The notes under the pieces: model-generated
Told to the model about the DNA's origin: nothing
Seen by the model: only the letters and a program-made list of their open reading frames with translations
Database searches by the model: none
From: Streptomyces tsukubensis
Lineage (GTDB): Bacteria; Actinomycetota; Actinomycetes; Streptomycetales; Streptomycetaceae
Reading direction: 5' to 3'
Length of the DNA: 64,000 nt
NCBI RefSeq assembly: GCF_009296025.1
Contig: NZ_CP045178.1
Span: forward strand, 3,968,001 to 4,032,000
Made by a program: the position numbers and the translations under genes
In this document: positions 53,997-62,582 of the stretch, piece after piece
How the letters are laid out: every line of letters begins with the position of its first letter
How positions within the stretch are numbered: position 1 is the first letter of the stretch

Positions 53997-54659
53997 TCAG
54001 CCGCGAGGCCGCAGGGCGGGCAACCCATCCTCCGCGCTGACAACCTCGTATTCACTCTTGTGTGTCTCGCGCCACTGCGGCTCGATTCGATCCAACAGCA
54101 TAACTGGCGTCACGTCACTCGCGCCCAAATCCACGAATCCTGGGGCACGTTCGGTCGAGTAGAGGTCCAAGATGGTCACGGTGTATCCGTCGACGAGAGG
54201 CTGAGTGATCCACTGCGCGGGATCACGGACGCCTGCCTCGTACAGAACCTGCAGAAAGGCAACGAGGCCAGCCAGACGGTCCCTGTTTTCCGGTGAGACG
54301 CCACCGGCCTTCCGCCATTTCCGGAGTGCGGGCACACTGACTCGCAACATCCTGGACATGTCAACCCAGGTCATTCCTTGTTCCGTGGAAAGCTCATGCA
54401 GCAGCTCCTGCACGCTCCGCGTACGTACCAGTTCCCGACGTCGGGTGGTCAGCCACGCGCGACGATTGCGATGTCTACCGCGCTCGGCTTCGCGATGCCG
54501 TCCACGAGCCAACGCGACGTCCTCCCGCCACTGCGCGTCGATGGCGCGGTGGTTGGTGGAGGTACCTCGCGCGACGGCCCACTCGGCCGATGTCTCTGAC
54601 CGTTCGAACGCCAGCAGCAGATCGCGCAGCTCTTGCCTGCTTCCAGCCGACCCGCTCAC
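53997..54659 (-). CDS. Helix-turn-helix protein, second gene of the operon
   Basis: 220 residues. The N-terminal half is basic and helical. A helix-turn-helix (T-W-V-D-M-S-R-M-L-R-V-S-V-P-A-L-R-K-W-R) lies near residue 98-120, and a C-terminal part (D-P-A-Q-W-I...G-Y-T-V-T-I-L-D-L-Y) resembles the partner-binding end of Xre/ParS-type antitoxins in general shape. The GTG start overlaps the upstream stop (GTGA) with GGGGAGAAG upstream, so translation is coupled. Confidence 0.78.
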   Translation of the reverse strand: MSGSAGSRQELRDLLLAFERSETSAEWAVARGTSTNHRAIDAQWREDVALARGRHREAERGRHRNRRAWLTTRRRELVRTRSVQELLHELSTEQGMTWVDMSRMLRVSVPALRKWRKAGGVSPENRDRLAGLVAFLQVLYEAGVRDPAQWITQPLVDGYTVTILDLYSTERAPGFVDLGASDVTPVMLLDRIEPQWRETHKSEYEVVSAEDGLPALRPRG

Positions 54660-55462
54660 GACTTCTCCCCTCTGAAGTACTCCCTGGCGTTCTCTGTGAT
54701 CGATGCCTGGAAGAGCTCACCCGCCGGCGGGCGTAGACGGCTGTAGCAGTTCATCAAGTCGCCAGGGTTCAGCCGCACAGGCTCCGGCGGTTCCCAGAAG
54801 CTGTCGATGTCCAGAGCGAAGAACCGGCCCCGCGGTACTTCCTGCCGGTGCAGAGGGACATCCCGATCAACAATTGACAGGCCGTCGACGTCACCCCAGC
54901 GGAGGGCGACCCAGTCATCCTCGCCAAGGTGATAAAGAGCTGTGCCCATCGAACCGGCGGGATGACCACCGGCCAACAGGTGTGTGCCCGCGAGGAGTTC
55001 CGGTGCCACCCACTTGTCCCAACTCGGGACGTCCTCGCCCCCTTGCTGCGGAAGGCGCAGCTCGTTCACGTAACGGACACCCGCCCGCTCCACCAAGGCC
55101 TGCGGTACACACTCCGCCAACGCGTTCAACGATACGGCCACGCAGTCGGAGAATGCCTCGAAGCCCTGGTACGTAACCGTCTCGAAGGTCAGCGATGTCG
55201 CCTTGAGCCGTGCCGACGAGGTGCGCCGCGTGTTGAACGCCCTAAGGGTCGGCAGAGTCTGCGGTGGCTCGTCATCGCTGGAGTCCGATGAAGGTGGCGA
55301 GACGGCAAACCCCTGGGACAGGACTGGCAAGTGAGAACGGATCGCTTCCGCGAACAGGTCGCGGACTTCCACCCGATTGATCGTCGGCTCGTACGACAGC
55401 GCCACCTCGGCGGTAACGTAGACCAGCGGAGAACGCGGGAAAATCTCGCGTTTCGGATACAT
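54656..55462 (-). CDS. TIGR04255-like protein, first gene of the operon
   Basis: 268 residues. The N-terminal S-P-L-V-Y-V-T-A-E-V and central F-E-T-V-T-Y-Q-G-F-E-A-F...V-P-Q-A-L-V-E-R-A-G-V-R-Y-V-N-E-L match the TIGR04255 pattern as I know it. The family is often seen in accessory gene sets with DNA-binding partners; the biochemical role is unknown. AAAGGGG precedes the ATG at 55462. Operon head of a three-gene unit. Confidence 0.8.
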   Translation of the reverse strand: MYPKREIFPRSPLVYVTAEVALSYEPTINRVEVRDLFAEAIRSHLPVLSQGFAVSPPSSDSSDDEPPQTLPTLRAFNTRRTSSARLKATSLTFETVTYQGFEAFSDCVAVSLNALAECVPQALVERAGVRYVNELRLPQQGGEDVPSWDKWVAPELLAGTHLLAGGHPAGSMGTALYHLGEDDWVALRWGDVDGLSIVDRDVPLHRQEVPRGRFFALDIDSFWEPPEPVRLNPGDLMNCYSRLRPPAGELFQASITENAREYFRGEKS

Positions 55463-55832
55463 ACACTCACCCCTTTGTTGCGGCCTGTGTCCTGTCGAGG
55501 ACCACGCTGGAGCAACACGGGAAGCGTGAGGGCCCCCTACTCACGCTTACGTCGGTACTCTTTCCCCGACCTGTAACTGAAACTGTAACCAGGCGCGGGC
55601 GATGTTACACGTCGACTTCTTCTTATCCACCCGATCGGGCGTCGATTCGTAGTCGACGTCACGCAGCGAGGCAGCCGGGCCGTCTGGAGAAACACGCCTC
55701 CGACCAGCGCGGGCCTGCGCCCAGGGACATCGCCTCGACAGTGTGAATTACCTGTCGGTAACTTGCTGGTTGGGCAAACCAGGTGACGACGGGCGAGACA
55801 AGGGGACTCGCACTCCGCCGTCGCGCTCACCG

Positions 55833-55860
55833 GCCGCACCACCAGGCACCGTGGTGCGGC
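55833..55860 (+). promoter_or_regulatory. 10-bp inverted repeat in leader of GNAT gene
   Basis: GCCGCACCAC (55833-55842) pairs with GTGGTGCGGC (55851-55860) around an 8-base loop. Attenuator or operator. Confidence 0.6.
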
Positions 55861-55878
55861 GGACGACCCCCACGGTAG

Positions 55879-55894
55879 GTTCGGCGCGCCGAAC
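55879..55894. promoter_or_regulatory. Perfect 16-bp palindrome, operator candidate
   Basis: GTTCGGCGCGCCGAAC lies immediately before the ribosome site (AAGGGGGG) of the GNAT gene. Confidence 0.7.
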
Positions 55895-55909
55895 ACAAGG
55901 GGGGTTCAC

Positions 55910-56899
55910 ATGGCCGGGGTGCCAGTGCGGGTGGAGATTTTACGGGCGGGCGACGAACACGTGGAGCAGATCGCCCTGCTTGCCGAGTCACGGAGTCTGA
56001 ACGGGCCGGAGGGCAGCCAGCGGCAGGTGGAGAACGGCTTTCTGGTCTCGGCGTACGCCGAGGCCGACTACCGCGCCCGGCTGGACAGTGCCGAACACTT
56101 CTACGTCGCGGTCAAGGGCGGACAGGTGTTGGCGTTCCTACTGGCCTACAGCTCCGACCAGGTCGAGCCGGACGAATGGCTGAACCGTCGGATCAAGACG
56201 GCGCTCGGCAGCTTCCTGGTGATCAAGCAGATTTGTGTGGCTCAGGAGGCGGCGCGGAGCGGGATCGCCTCGATGCTCTACTACCACATCCTCGATCAGT
56301 GGGACGAGAGCCCCGTGATCGCCGCCGTGGTCAACGATCCCCCCAACCACGCGTCCGCGCGCTTCCACCAGAAGCTCGGCTTCCAGGAGCTGACCCGCAT
56401 GGTCCCGCCGGACGGGCTGCCCCGGGTTGTGTGGGTGTGGCGCAAACCGCGCGAGGCGATGCTGCACTCCCAGTATCAGATCGCGGTGGATCTCTACAAA
56501 CACGAGGACAGCCTCAACTGGCAGAAGCTGAACAACTTTTTCTACATCACGGCGGGCCTCGCAGCCGCCATCGCTTTCGTCCTCGGCAAGGAGGGAGCGG
56601 ACGGACCTCTGGGCAAGGGGCTCGCGATCATCATCGCGATCATCGGCATCGGGGCATCGCTGGGCTTCTCGCTGATGTTGCGCTTCGGCCGCCAGTACCT
56701 TCTGGCGCGTAAAGAAGCGGTGATCGAGCTTGAGGAGTACATGGCCTGGCATGGCGGCGAGCGGATAGTGAACCGCCGTACCGATGCCCCGGGTTCCGCC
56801 CATCTGAAGGTCTCCCCGACCGGGGCGATCATGGTGCTGCTGCCCGTGCTGGTGTCGCTCTGCTGGCTCGCGATACTCGGGGTGATGATCGCCAATTGA
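55910..56899 (+). CDS. GNAT acetyltransferase fused to a membrane module
   Basis: 329 residues. Residues 1-185 form a GNAT fold with the acetyl-CoA loop V-A-Q-E-A-A-R-S-G-I-A-S-M-L and N-H-A-S-A-R-F-H-Q-K-L-G-F. After a linker, residues 190-329 hold three membrane helices (near 205-222, 236-258 and 305-327), with Q-Y-Q-I-A-V-D-L-Y-K-H-E-D before the first and a charged segment after the second. The pattern recalls RipA-like or SLATT-like small membrane modules found in conflict systems. The fusion is unusual. AAGGGGGG precedes the ATG. Confidence 0.8.
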   Translation: MAGVPVRVEILRAGDEHVEQIALLAESRSLNGPEGSQRQVENGFLVSAYAEADYRARLDSAEHFYVAVKGGQVLAFLLAYSSDQVEPDEWLNRRIKTALGSFLVIKQICVAQEAARSGIASMLYYHILDQWDESPVIAAVVNDPPNHASARFHQKLGFQELTRMVPPDGLPRVVWVWRKPREAMLHSQYQIAVDLYKHEDSLNWQKLNNFFYITAGLAAAIAFVLGKEGADGPLGKGLAIIIAIIGIGASLGFSLMLRFGRQYLLARKEAVIELEEYMAWHGGERIVNRRTDAPGSAHLKVSPTGAIMVLLPVLVSLCWLAILGVMIAN

Positions 56900-57106
56900 G
56901 TAGCTGATGTTCTGGGCCGGGTCTGGACGCGGCCCCGTCCACCTCCGCTTGGGACCGGCCGGTGGGCCGGTCGCCGCTCTCCAACCTCGCGACGCGGACT
57001 CCTGAGCCCCACTCCGCGCCGCCACACGGGGCCAACTCCCCGACACGGCGGGAGAAATCCGGCATCCTGGCCCCAACGTCACGTCCGAACGACGGAGGGC
57101 CGGTTC

Positions 57107-58222
57107 TTGGAACGTACGGGGAGTTCGAGGGGGACGGGGAGTTCAAGGGGGGCGGGGAGTTCGAGGGGGACGGGCTGTACCGGTACCGCCGGGAGTGCCG
57201 GGCGTACGCGCCGTACCTGTGTCGCGGGGCGCTCGTCCATCGCTCCCCGCCCCGGGTCACCCGCCCCGCCGCGCGGCCCCGCACTCCGTCGGCTCGCCGC
57301 CGCCTGCGTCGCCGCGCTCGCCCTGGCCGGCATCGGTGTCGTGGTCGGCTTCCGGGCCGCCGACAGCGACGGGGTCACCCCCGTTCCGCAGCTCCTCGCC
57401 TTTCTGCCCTGGCTGTCGGTCCCCACCGCTCTCGCTCTGCTCCTCGCGGTCGCGGCCCGGTGGCGTACCGGAATGGTGTGGGGCGCCCTCACACTCGCCG
57501 TACTCGGCTGGTTCGTCCTCCACCAGGGGGAGCGGCAGCCGGAGGGCGGGCCGGGCGCCGGGCCGGTCACCGCGCGGCTGCGGGTGCTCACGTCGAACGT
57601 CGAGTTCGGCGGCGCCACGGACGGCCTGCTGACGGCGATCCGTAGGGAACGGCCCGACATCGTCTTCGTCGAGGAGTGTGAGTACCGCTGCTCCGCCGCG
57701 CTGCTCGACGCCGGTTATCCGTACCACCGCGCGGTGGCGTCAGCAGGGTCCCGAGGTTCGCTGATCCTCAGCCGTCACCCGCTGCGTGGCGCGCCGGGCG
57801 TCCGGGCCACGATGGGCATGCCCGGCGCCGTCGCCGACGTGGGCGGCACGGACATACGTCTCCAGCTGGCCCACCCCATGCCGCCCCTGCCCGACCAACT
57901 CGACGTCTGGCGGCGGGAGCTGGGCCGCCTCGCCGCCCTCGCGGAGAAGGAGACCGGGCCGCTCGTCATGGCGGGCGACTTCAACGCCTCCGCCGACCAC
58001 GCGGCCTTCCGGAGCCTCCTGGCGGCGGGGCGACTGCGGGACGGCGCCCGGCTCTCCGGCTCCCCGCGCACCGCGAGCTGGCCCGCCCGCACGGCGTCAG
58101 TCTTCGGCGCGCAGATCGACCACGTACTGGTGAGCGGCGGCCTCGACGCGCACGGGGCCAGGTTCCTCGGACTGCCGGACACCGACCACCGGGCACTGGT
58201 CATGGACCTCACGCTGCGATGA
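57107..58222 (+). CDS. Membrane-anchored endonuclease/exonuclease/phosphatase family protein
   Basis: 371 residues. Gly/Ser/Arg/Thr repeats start the protein, three membrane helices span about 60-140, and an EEP catalytic domain fills 150-371. Landmarks are R-V-L-T-S-N-V-E-F-G-G, V-E-E-C-E, M-A-G-D-F-N-A-S, Q-I-D-H-V-L-V and D-H-R-A-L-V. The domain faces the outside. TTG at 57107 has GGAGGG upstream, but the start is uncertain because the N-terminus is a tandem repeat (about 57113-57180). Substrate unknown. Confidence 0.83.
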   Translation: MERTGSSRGTGSSRGAGSSRGTGCTGTAGSAGRTRRTCVAGRSSIAPRPGSPAPPRGPALRRLAAACVAALALAGIGVVVGFRAADSDGVTPVPQLLAFLPWLSVPTALALLLAVAARWRTGMVWGALTLAVLGWFVLHQGERQPEGGPGAGPVTARLRVLTSNVEFGGATDGLLTAIRRERPDIVFVEECEYRCSAALLDAGYPYHRAVASAGSRGSLILSRHPLRGAPGVRATMGMPGAVADVGGTDIRLQLAHPMPPLPDQLDVWRRELGRLAALAEKETGPLVMAGDFNASADHAAFRSLLAAGRLRDGARLSGSPRTASWPARTASVFGAQIDHVLVSGGLDAHGARFLGLPDTDHRALVMDLTLR

Positions 58223-58254
58223 GATGAGCGACGGGCCGAATTCAAGCCCACGTC

Positions 58255-58395
58255 AGCTCTACGTCGGGCCCACGTCGAGCCCGTGCCAGGTCTACGTCGA
58301 GCCCGTGCCAGGTCTACGTCGGGCCGACGCGAGGAGGATCGGGCGGCGGATCGGATGGCGGATCAGGTGGTGGATCAGGTGGTGGATCAGGTGGT
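58255..58395. repeat. Tandem repeats before and in the APH-like gene start
   Basis: CTACGTCGAGCCCGTGCCAG-type 22-bp units (58258-58325), then GATCAGGTGGTG 12-mers (58360-58395) encoding D-Q-V-V repeats. Confidence 0.85.
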
Positions 58396-59350
58396 GGGTG
58401 GCGCGGCGGGTGTTCGGCCGTTGACGCTGGCTTGGGTGGGCCGGTACCTGGCGGCAGGCGAACAGGTCGTCAGAATCGAGGCGCTGCACGGCGGTATCTC
58501 CGCCGAGATGCGGCGGCTGACCATCGGCACGCCTGACGGGACCACCCGCGACCTGGTGCTGCGGAGCTTCGTCGACGTGGAGCACGCCGAGGACTGGCTG
58601 AACAGGGAGATCGACGCCCTGACCCTGCTCGCAGGGGCCGGTGTCCGGGTCGGTGTACCGGCTCCTGGGCTGGTCGCGGCCGATCCGACCGCCGCGCGGT
58701 GCGCGTATCCCTCGCTCCTCATGACACATCTGCCGGGCCGGACGGTCCTCGATGACGAGGGGTTGGAGACGCGCGTCCCTCTGCTGGCCCGGCAACTCGT
58801 GGCGATCCACGCGTTGCGCCCCGCCGAGCGGCCCCGGGAGTACGTGGCGTTGACGACCGCCGACACCGTCGTCACTCCGCAGGGCGCCGACGTGGCGGCA
58901 TGGGCTGCGGCGATCGACGTGATCCGCAGGCCCACCCCGCCCTACGAGGGACGATTCCTGCACCGGGACTTCCAGCCCGGCAACGTGCTGTTCGACGTGG
59001 AGCCCGCACGGCCGACATCCGCCCGGATCACCGGCGTCGTCGACTGGGCGGCGGCCTCCTGGGGCCCGACGGATCTCGATGTGGCGCACTGCTCCGTCAA
59101 TCTCGCGCTGCTGCACGGCCCGGCATGGGGCCTGCGATTCCCCGAGGCGTACGAGGAGGCCGGCGGGGTGCTCGCGGCTGACCCGGGCGAGCGTCTGTTC
59201 TGGCTGGTACGGGACGCGCTGGCATCGTCGGAAGAAGTGCGGTCGGTGTCCCGGCCATGGCGCGAGGCGGGGAGGACAGAGCTGACGACTCGGGCCGTGG
59301 AGGAGCGGCTGGACGCGTACGTCACCGCGCTGATGGACACGCTGGGCTGA
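58355..59350 (+). CDS. Aminoglycoside phosphotransferase-family kinase
   Basis: 331 residues. The APH fold shows a nucleotide-binding N-lobe, catalytic F-L-H-R-D-F-Q-P-G-N-V-L-F near residue 200 and metal-binding G-V-V-D-W-A-A-A. It phosphorylates a small molecule, possibly an antibiotic or a sugar. The start is uncertain: the ATG at 58355 is chosen because a repeat array precedes it, although the frame continues upstream. Confidence 0.85.
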   Translation: MADQVVDQVVDQVVGGAAGVRPLTLAWVGRYLAAGEQVVRIEALHGGISAEMRRLTIGTPDGTTRDLVLRSFVDVEHAEDWLNREIDALTLLAGAGVRVGVPAPGLVAADPTAARCAYPSLLMTHLPGRTVLDDEGLETRVPLLARQLVAIHALRPAERPREYVALTTADTVVTPQGADVAAWAAAIDVIRRPTPPYEGRFLHRDFQPGNVLFDVEPARPTSARITGVVDWAAASWGPTDLDVAHCSVNLALLHGPAWGLRFPEAYEEAGGVLAADPGERLFWLVRDALASSEEVRSVSRPWREAGRTELTTRAVEERLDAYVTALMDTLG

Positions 59351-59845
59351 GCGGAACCGGGGCGGTCAGGAGCGCGGCCCCGGCGCACCGCAGCGCCTGT
59401 GCCCTCCCCCGATTCGGCCAGCGGCTCCGCCGACGGTGACCACTCGACGTGTTCGACCCGATGTGGTCGCCCCGTCCCCCTCACCACTGAGAGACTTGAC
59501 CGGGTGAACGGTGACCCGCACAGTTCACCTCACCCTCCGTACGGGTCTCATGAGCCGTAGGGAACATATGAGCTGTATGCGCGGTATGGGTGCCCTGGCG
59601 TGCGACGGTCGCGCACCTGTCCGCGACCGTCGCACGCCAGGGCACTGAAATCCGCTCGTACTACGGGCAGTTGAGGGGCGAGTCGAGTGGCCCCTTGTCC
59701 ACAGGGACGGGCCGGACGCCCGGTGGGGTGAACGCTTTGGCAGGCCTGGCGCCCCTGCCCAAGATCACGTAAAGCGACGGCTAACCTTACGTGTCCGCCC
59801 TGGCCAGGGATTATAAGGAACCAACTCACGCGAAGGGTTGCGCAC
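59351..59845. other. Intergenic region holding a long hairpin
   Basis: About 495 bases. Apart from the 24-bp hairpin, a CACGTAA...TTACGTG inverted repeat (59766-59772 with 59787-59793) lies near the promoter of the VWA gene. No gene seen. Confidence 0.6.
59590..59645. terminator. Perfect 24-bp hairpin
   Basis: Bases 59590-59613 are the exact reverse complement of 59622-59645; loop of 8 bases (CACCTGTC). Very stable. Likely terminator, possibly also a small-RNA or regulatory element. Confidence 0.75.
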
Positions 59846-62473
59846 ATGGGCATTCTGAGTCGTCTGCGGAACGCGTTCGGCCGGTCACGCAAGGACGGCG
59901 AAGAGTCCGCGAGCCAGCCCGTCGTACCGGAAGCACGGGGAGCGGAGCAGTCGCAGGGCGACACCTCCGCCGCCTCCGGCACCTCACCGTCCGGCGCTCC
60001 GTCCGGGTCCGGCTCGGCCTCGGACAACACGGATTCGGGCACGGGCACGGGCGCCGGCGCGGACCAGTCGTCTTCATCGTCTTCGGCCTCCGGCTCTGCT
60101 TCTGCTTCTGCCTCCGGCGAGGGGGCCGGGACCAAGTCCGAGCCGTCCGCGACCGTGCCGGAGCAGGGGCGGCAGCCCTACGACAGCGGGAACCAGGGGT
60201 CGTCCGGCGCTGACGATCTGGTCTCGGCCGCGTTCGACCGGGTCTCCGTACCGAAGCCGCAGTCCTCGCCCGAGGCCGTGGAGGATGCCGCCGTCGAGCC
60301 CGAGCCCGCCGCCGAGCAGTCCCCCGCGCCCGCCAGGGACCTGGTGCCCGAACCCCGGCACGAGGTCGAGAACCCGGGGGCGAGGCCGGTCGACGCCGCT
60401 GAGCCCTCCCTTGTCGCTCCCGTTTCCCCTGCCGAGCCCGCCGAGCCGGTGGCCGAGGAGACCGAACCGGCCACCAGCGAACCGGAGACCGAGCCCACGG
60501 GGGACAAGCCCACGGCTGCGGAGGCGAAAACGGCGGAGCCCGAGGCGGCGGAGCCCAAGGGCGAGGCGGCACAGCCCGAGCCCAAGGCGGCGCAGCCTGC
60601 GACCACCGAGTCCGAGGCCGAGGCGGCACAGCCCAGGGCAGCGGACCCCGTCACGGTCGAGCCCGAGCCGACCGAGCCCGCGATCACCGAGCCCGAGCCC
60701 ATCGCCCAGGCCACCGAGCCCGCGCCCCTCACTCCCGAGGCCGAACCCAAGGCAGCGGAGCCCGCCACCACCGAGCCCGATCCGGTCGCCCAGGCCGACG
60801 GACCGGCCACCGAACCGGCCACCGAACCGGCCACCGAACCGGCCACCGACAAGCCTGAACCCAAGGCAGCGGATCCGGTCGAGGCCACCGAGCCCGTCCC
60901 TGTTGCCCCCGCCGAGCCCGCCGAGCCCGTGGCCGGGGACACCGAACCGGCCACCAGCGAACCGGAGAGCGGGAAGCCGGAGACCGGGAAGACCGAACCT
61001 GCCGTCGGCGAGCCCGAGGCAGACGGTCCCAAGGCCGCCGAGCCCAAGGCAGACGGTCCCAAGGCCGCCGAGCCCAAGGCAGACGGTCCCAAGGCCGCCG
61101 AGCCCAAGGCAGACGGTCCCAAGGCCGCCGAGCCCAAGGCCGCCGAGCCCAAGACAGCGGGCCCCGTCGCGGTCCAGCCCGAACCCGCCGCCCCCGCCGA
61201 GCCCGCGTCTGCCTCCGCAGCGGCGGAGAAGCCGCAGCCGGAAGCAGCGGCACCCGAGCAGGCCGAGCCGGTCACCGTCCGCCCCGCCGCCCAGCCCATC
61301 ACCCCCGAGCCGGAAGCCGAGCCCGCGCCCGAGCCCGCCGCCTCCGCGAAGAAGCAGGCGGCGAAGAAGCAGGCCGCGAAGAAGCTGGCGGCGAAGAAGG
61401 CGACCGCCGCGGAGCCCGCCGCCGAGAAGCCGGAGGCCGACGCGGACCAGCCGAAGGCCACCGCCGACAAGCCCGCCAAGAAGGCGGCAAGCACCAAGTC
61501 GGCGGGGACGAAGGCCGCGACCACCAAATCGGCCGGCGCCAAGTCCGCGACCAGCGAGTCGGCCAGTACCAAGAAGCCGGTCGCCGCCGCCCCGTCCACC
61601 GAGGACAAGCCGGCCAAGGCCGAGCCCGCCGACCCCGTGCCCGACGTCACGCCCGACCCCGTGCCCGACGTCACGCCCGACACTGCGGCCGACGTCACGC
61701 CCCAAAAGCAGGACTCCCCCGCCGACCCCGCCACCACCGCCGCGCGCGTCAAGTCCCGCGCCCCCGGCCTCGTACCGGCGTACAAAGCCGCGGAGGACGC
61801 GCTCAAGGCGCGGGGTCTCGCCGGTGGCCGGGCCAAGGTCTATCTCGTACTGGACCGGTCCGGGTCCATGCGTCCGTACTACAAGGACGGCAGCGCCCAG
61901 GCCCTTGGTGAGCAGGTTCTCGCGCTGGCCGCGCACCTGGACGCCGACGCCACCGTCCACGTCGTGTTCTTCTCCACGGAGATCGACGGGACGGGCGAAC
62001 TGACCCTGGACTCCTACGAGGGCAAGGTCGACGAGTTGCACGCGGCGGCCGGGCGGATGGGCCGCACCAGCTACCACCGGGCGATCGAGGAGGTCGTCGC
62101 CCACTACGACAAGCACTACGCGAAGGGCCACACGACAGGCTCGCCGGAGGGCTCCACGGGCGGCTCCGCCGCGGGCGGGGACCGTGTTCCCGCCCTCGTC
62201 GTCTTCCAGACCGACGGCCCGCCCGACGTGCGCACCACCGCCACGCAGGCGCTGGCGGACGCCGCCGCGCTGCCGCTGTTCTGGCAGTTCGTGGCCTTCG
62301 GTGAGCACGAAGCGAAGGGCTTCGACTACCTGCGCAAGCTGACCGCCGACAACGCGGCCTTCTTCCACGCGGGCCCGGCCCCGCGCGAGCTGACCGACGC
62401 GGAACTGTACGAGGGCGTGCTCGCCGCCGTACCCGCTGCCGTACTGGCCACCGAGCCGGACGACGTGGCCTGA
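59846..62473 (+). CDS. VWA-domain protein with Pro/Ala/Glu repeat region
   Basis: 875 residues. Residues 1-620 are low-complexity acidic Ala/Pro/Glu/Lys sequence, with four near-perfect 10-residue [10 protein letters not shown] units at about 390-430 and Lys/Ala-rich units at 500-540. The C-terminal VWA domain (about 655-870) has an intact MIDAS motif D-R-S-G-S-M and T-D-G-P, as in TerY-like proteins of tellurium-resistance/stress clusters. No signal peptide is seen. GAAGGG precedes the ATG. The partner is unknown. Confidence 0.87.
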   Translation: MGILSRLRNAFGRSRKDGEESASQPVVPEARGAEQSQGDTSAASGTSPSGAPSGSGSASDNTDSGTGTGAGADQSSSSSSASGSASASASGEGAGTKSEPSATVPEQGRQPYDSGNQGSSGADDLVSAAFDRVSVPKPQSSPEAVEDAAVEPEPAAEQSPAPARDLVPEPRHEVENPGARPVDAAEPSLVAPVSPAEPAEPVAEETEPATSEPETEPTGDKPTAAEAKTAEPEAAEPKGEAAQPEPKAAQPATTESEAEAAQPRAADPVTVEPEPTEPAITEPEPIAQATEPAPLTPEAEPKAAEPATTEPDPVAQADGPATEPATEPATEPATDKPEPKAADPVEATEPVPVAPAEPAEPVAGDTEPATSEPESGKPETGKTEPAVGEPEADGPKAAEPKADGPKAAEPKADGPKAAEPKADGPKAAEPKAAEPKTAGPVAVQPEPAAPAEPASASAAAEKPQPEAAAPEQAEPVTVRPAAQPITPEPEAEPAPEPAASAKKQAAKKQAAKKLAAKKATAAEPAAEKPEADADQPKATADKPAKKAASTKSAGTKAATTKSAGAKSATSESASTKKPVAAAPSTEDKPAKAEPADPVPDVTPDPVPDVTPDTAADVTPQKQDSPADPATTAARVKSRAPGLVPAYKAAEDALKARGLAGGRAKVYLVLDRSGSMRPYYKDGSAQALGEQVLALAAHLDADATVHVVFFSTEIDGTGELTLDSYEGKVDELHAAAGRMGRTSYHRAIEEVVAHYDKHYAKGHTTGSPEGSTGGSAAGGDRVPALVVFQTDGPPDVRTTATQALADAAALPLFWQFVAFGEHEAKGFDYLRKLTADNAAFFHAGPAPRELTDAELYEGVLAAVPAAVLATEPDDVA

Positions 62474-62495
62474 GCAAGCACCACCGTCGTACGAC

Positions 62496-62537
62496 GGGCG
62501 GTGGCGGAGCCCCTGCGTGGGGGCCCCGTCACCGCCC
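62496..62537 (+). terminator. Compound terminator after VWA gene
   Basis: Outer stem GGGCGGTG (62496-62503) pairs with CACCGCCC (62530-62537); inner stem GCCCC with GGGGGC. About 20 bases after the stop. Confidence 0.7.
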
Positions 62538-62582
62538 GCGATCGAGGTGAATCCGGCTTCCGGGGGCCGATAGGATTTCGGC

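Larger units (their letters stand above)
55463..55909. other. Divergent control region of the accessory segment
   Basis: About 445 bases, noticeably less GC rich than its neighbours in parts. It holds an inverted repeat and a palindrome (separate entries), and no gene that I can support. Confidence 0.6.
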
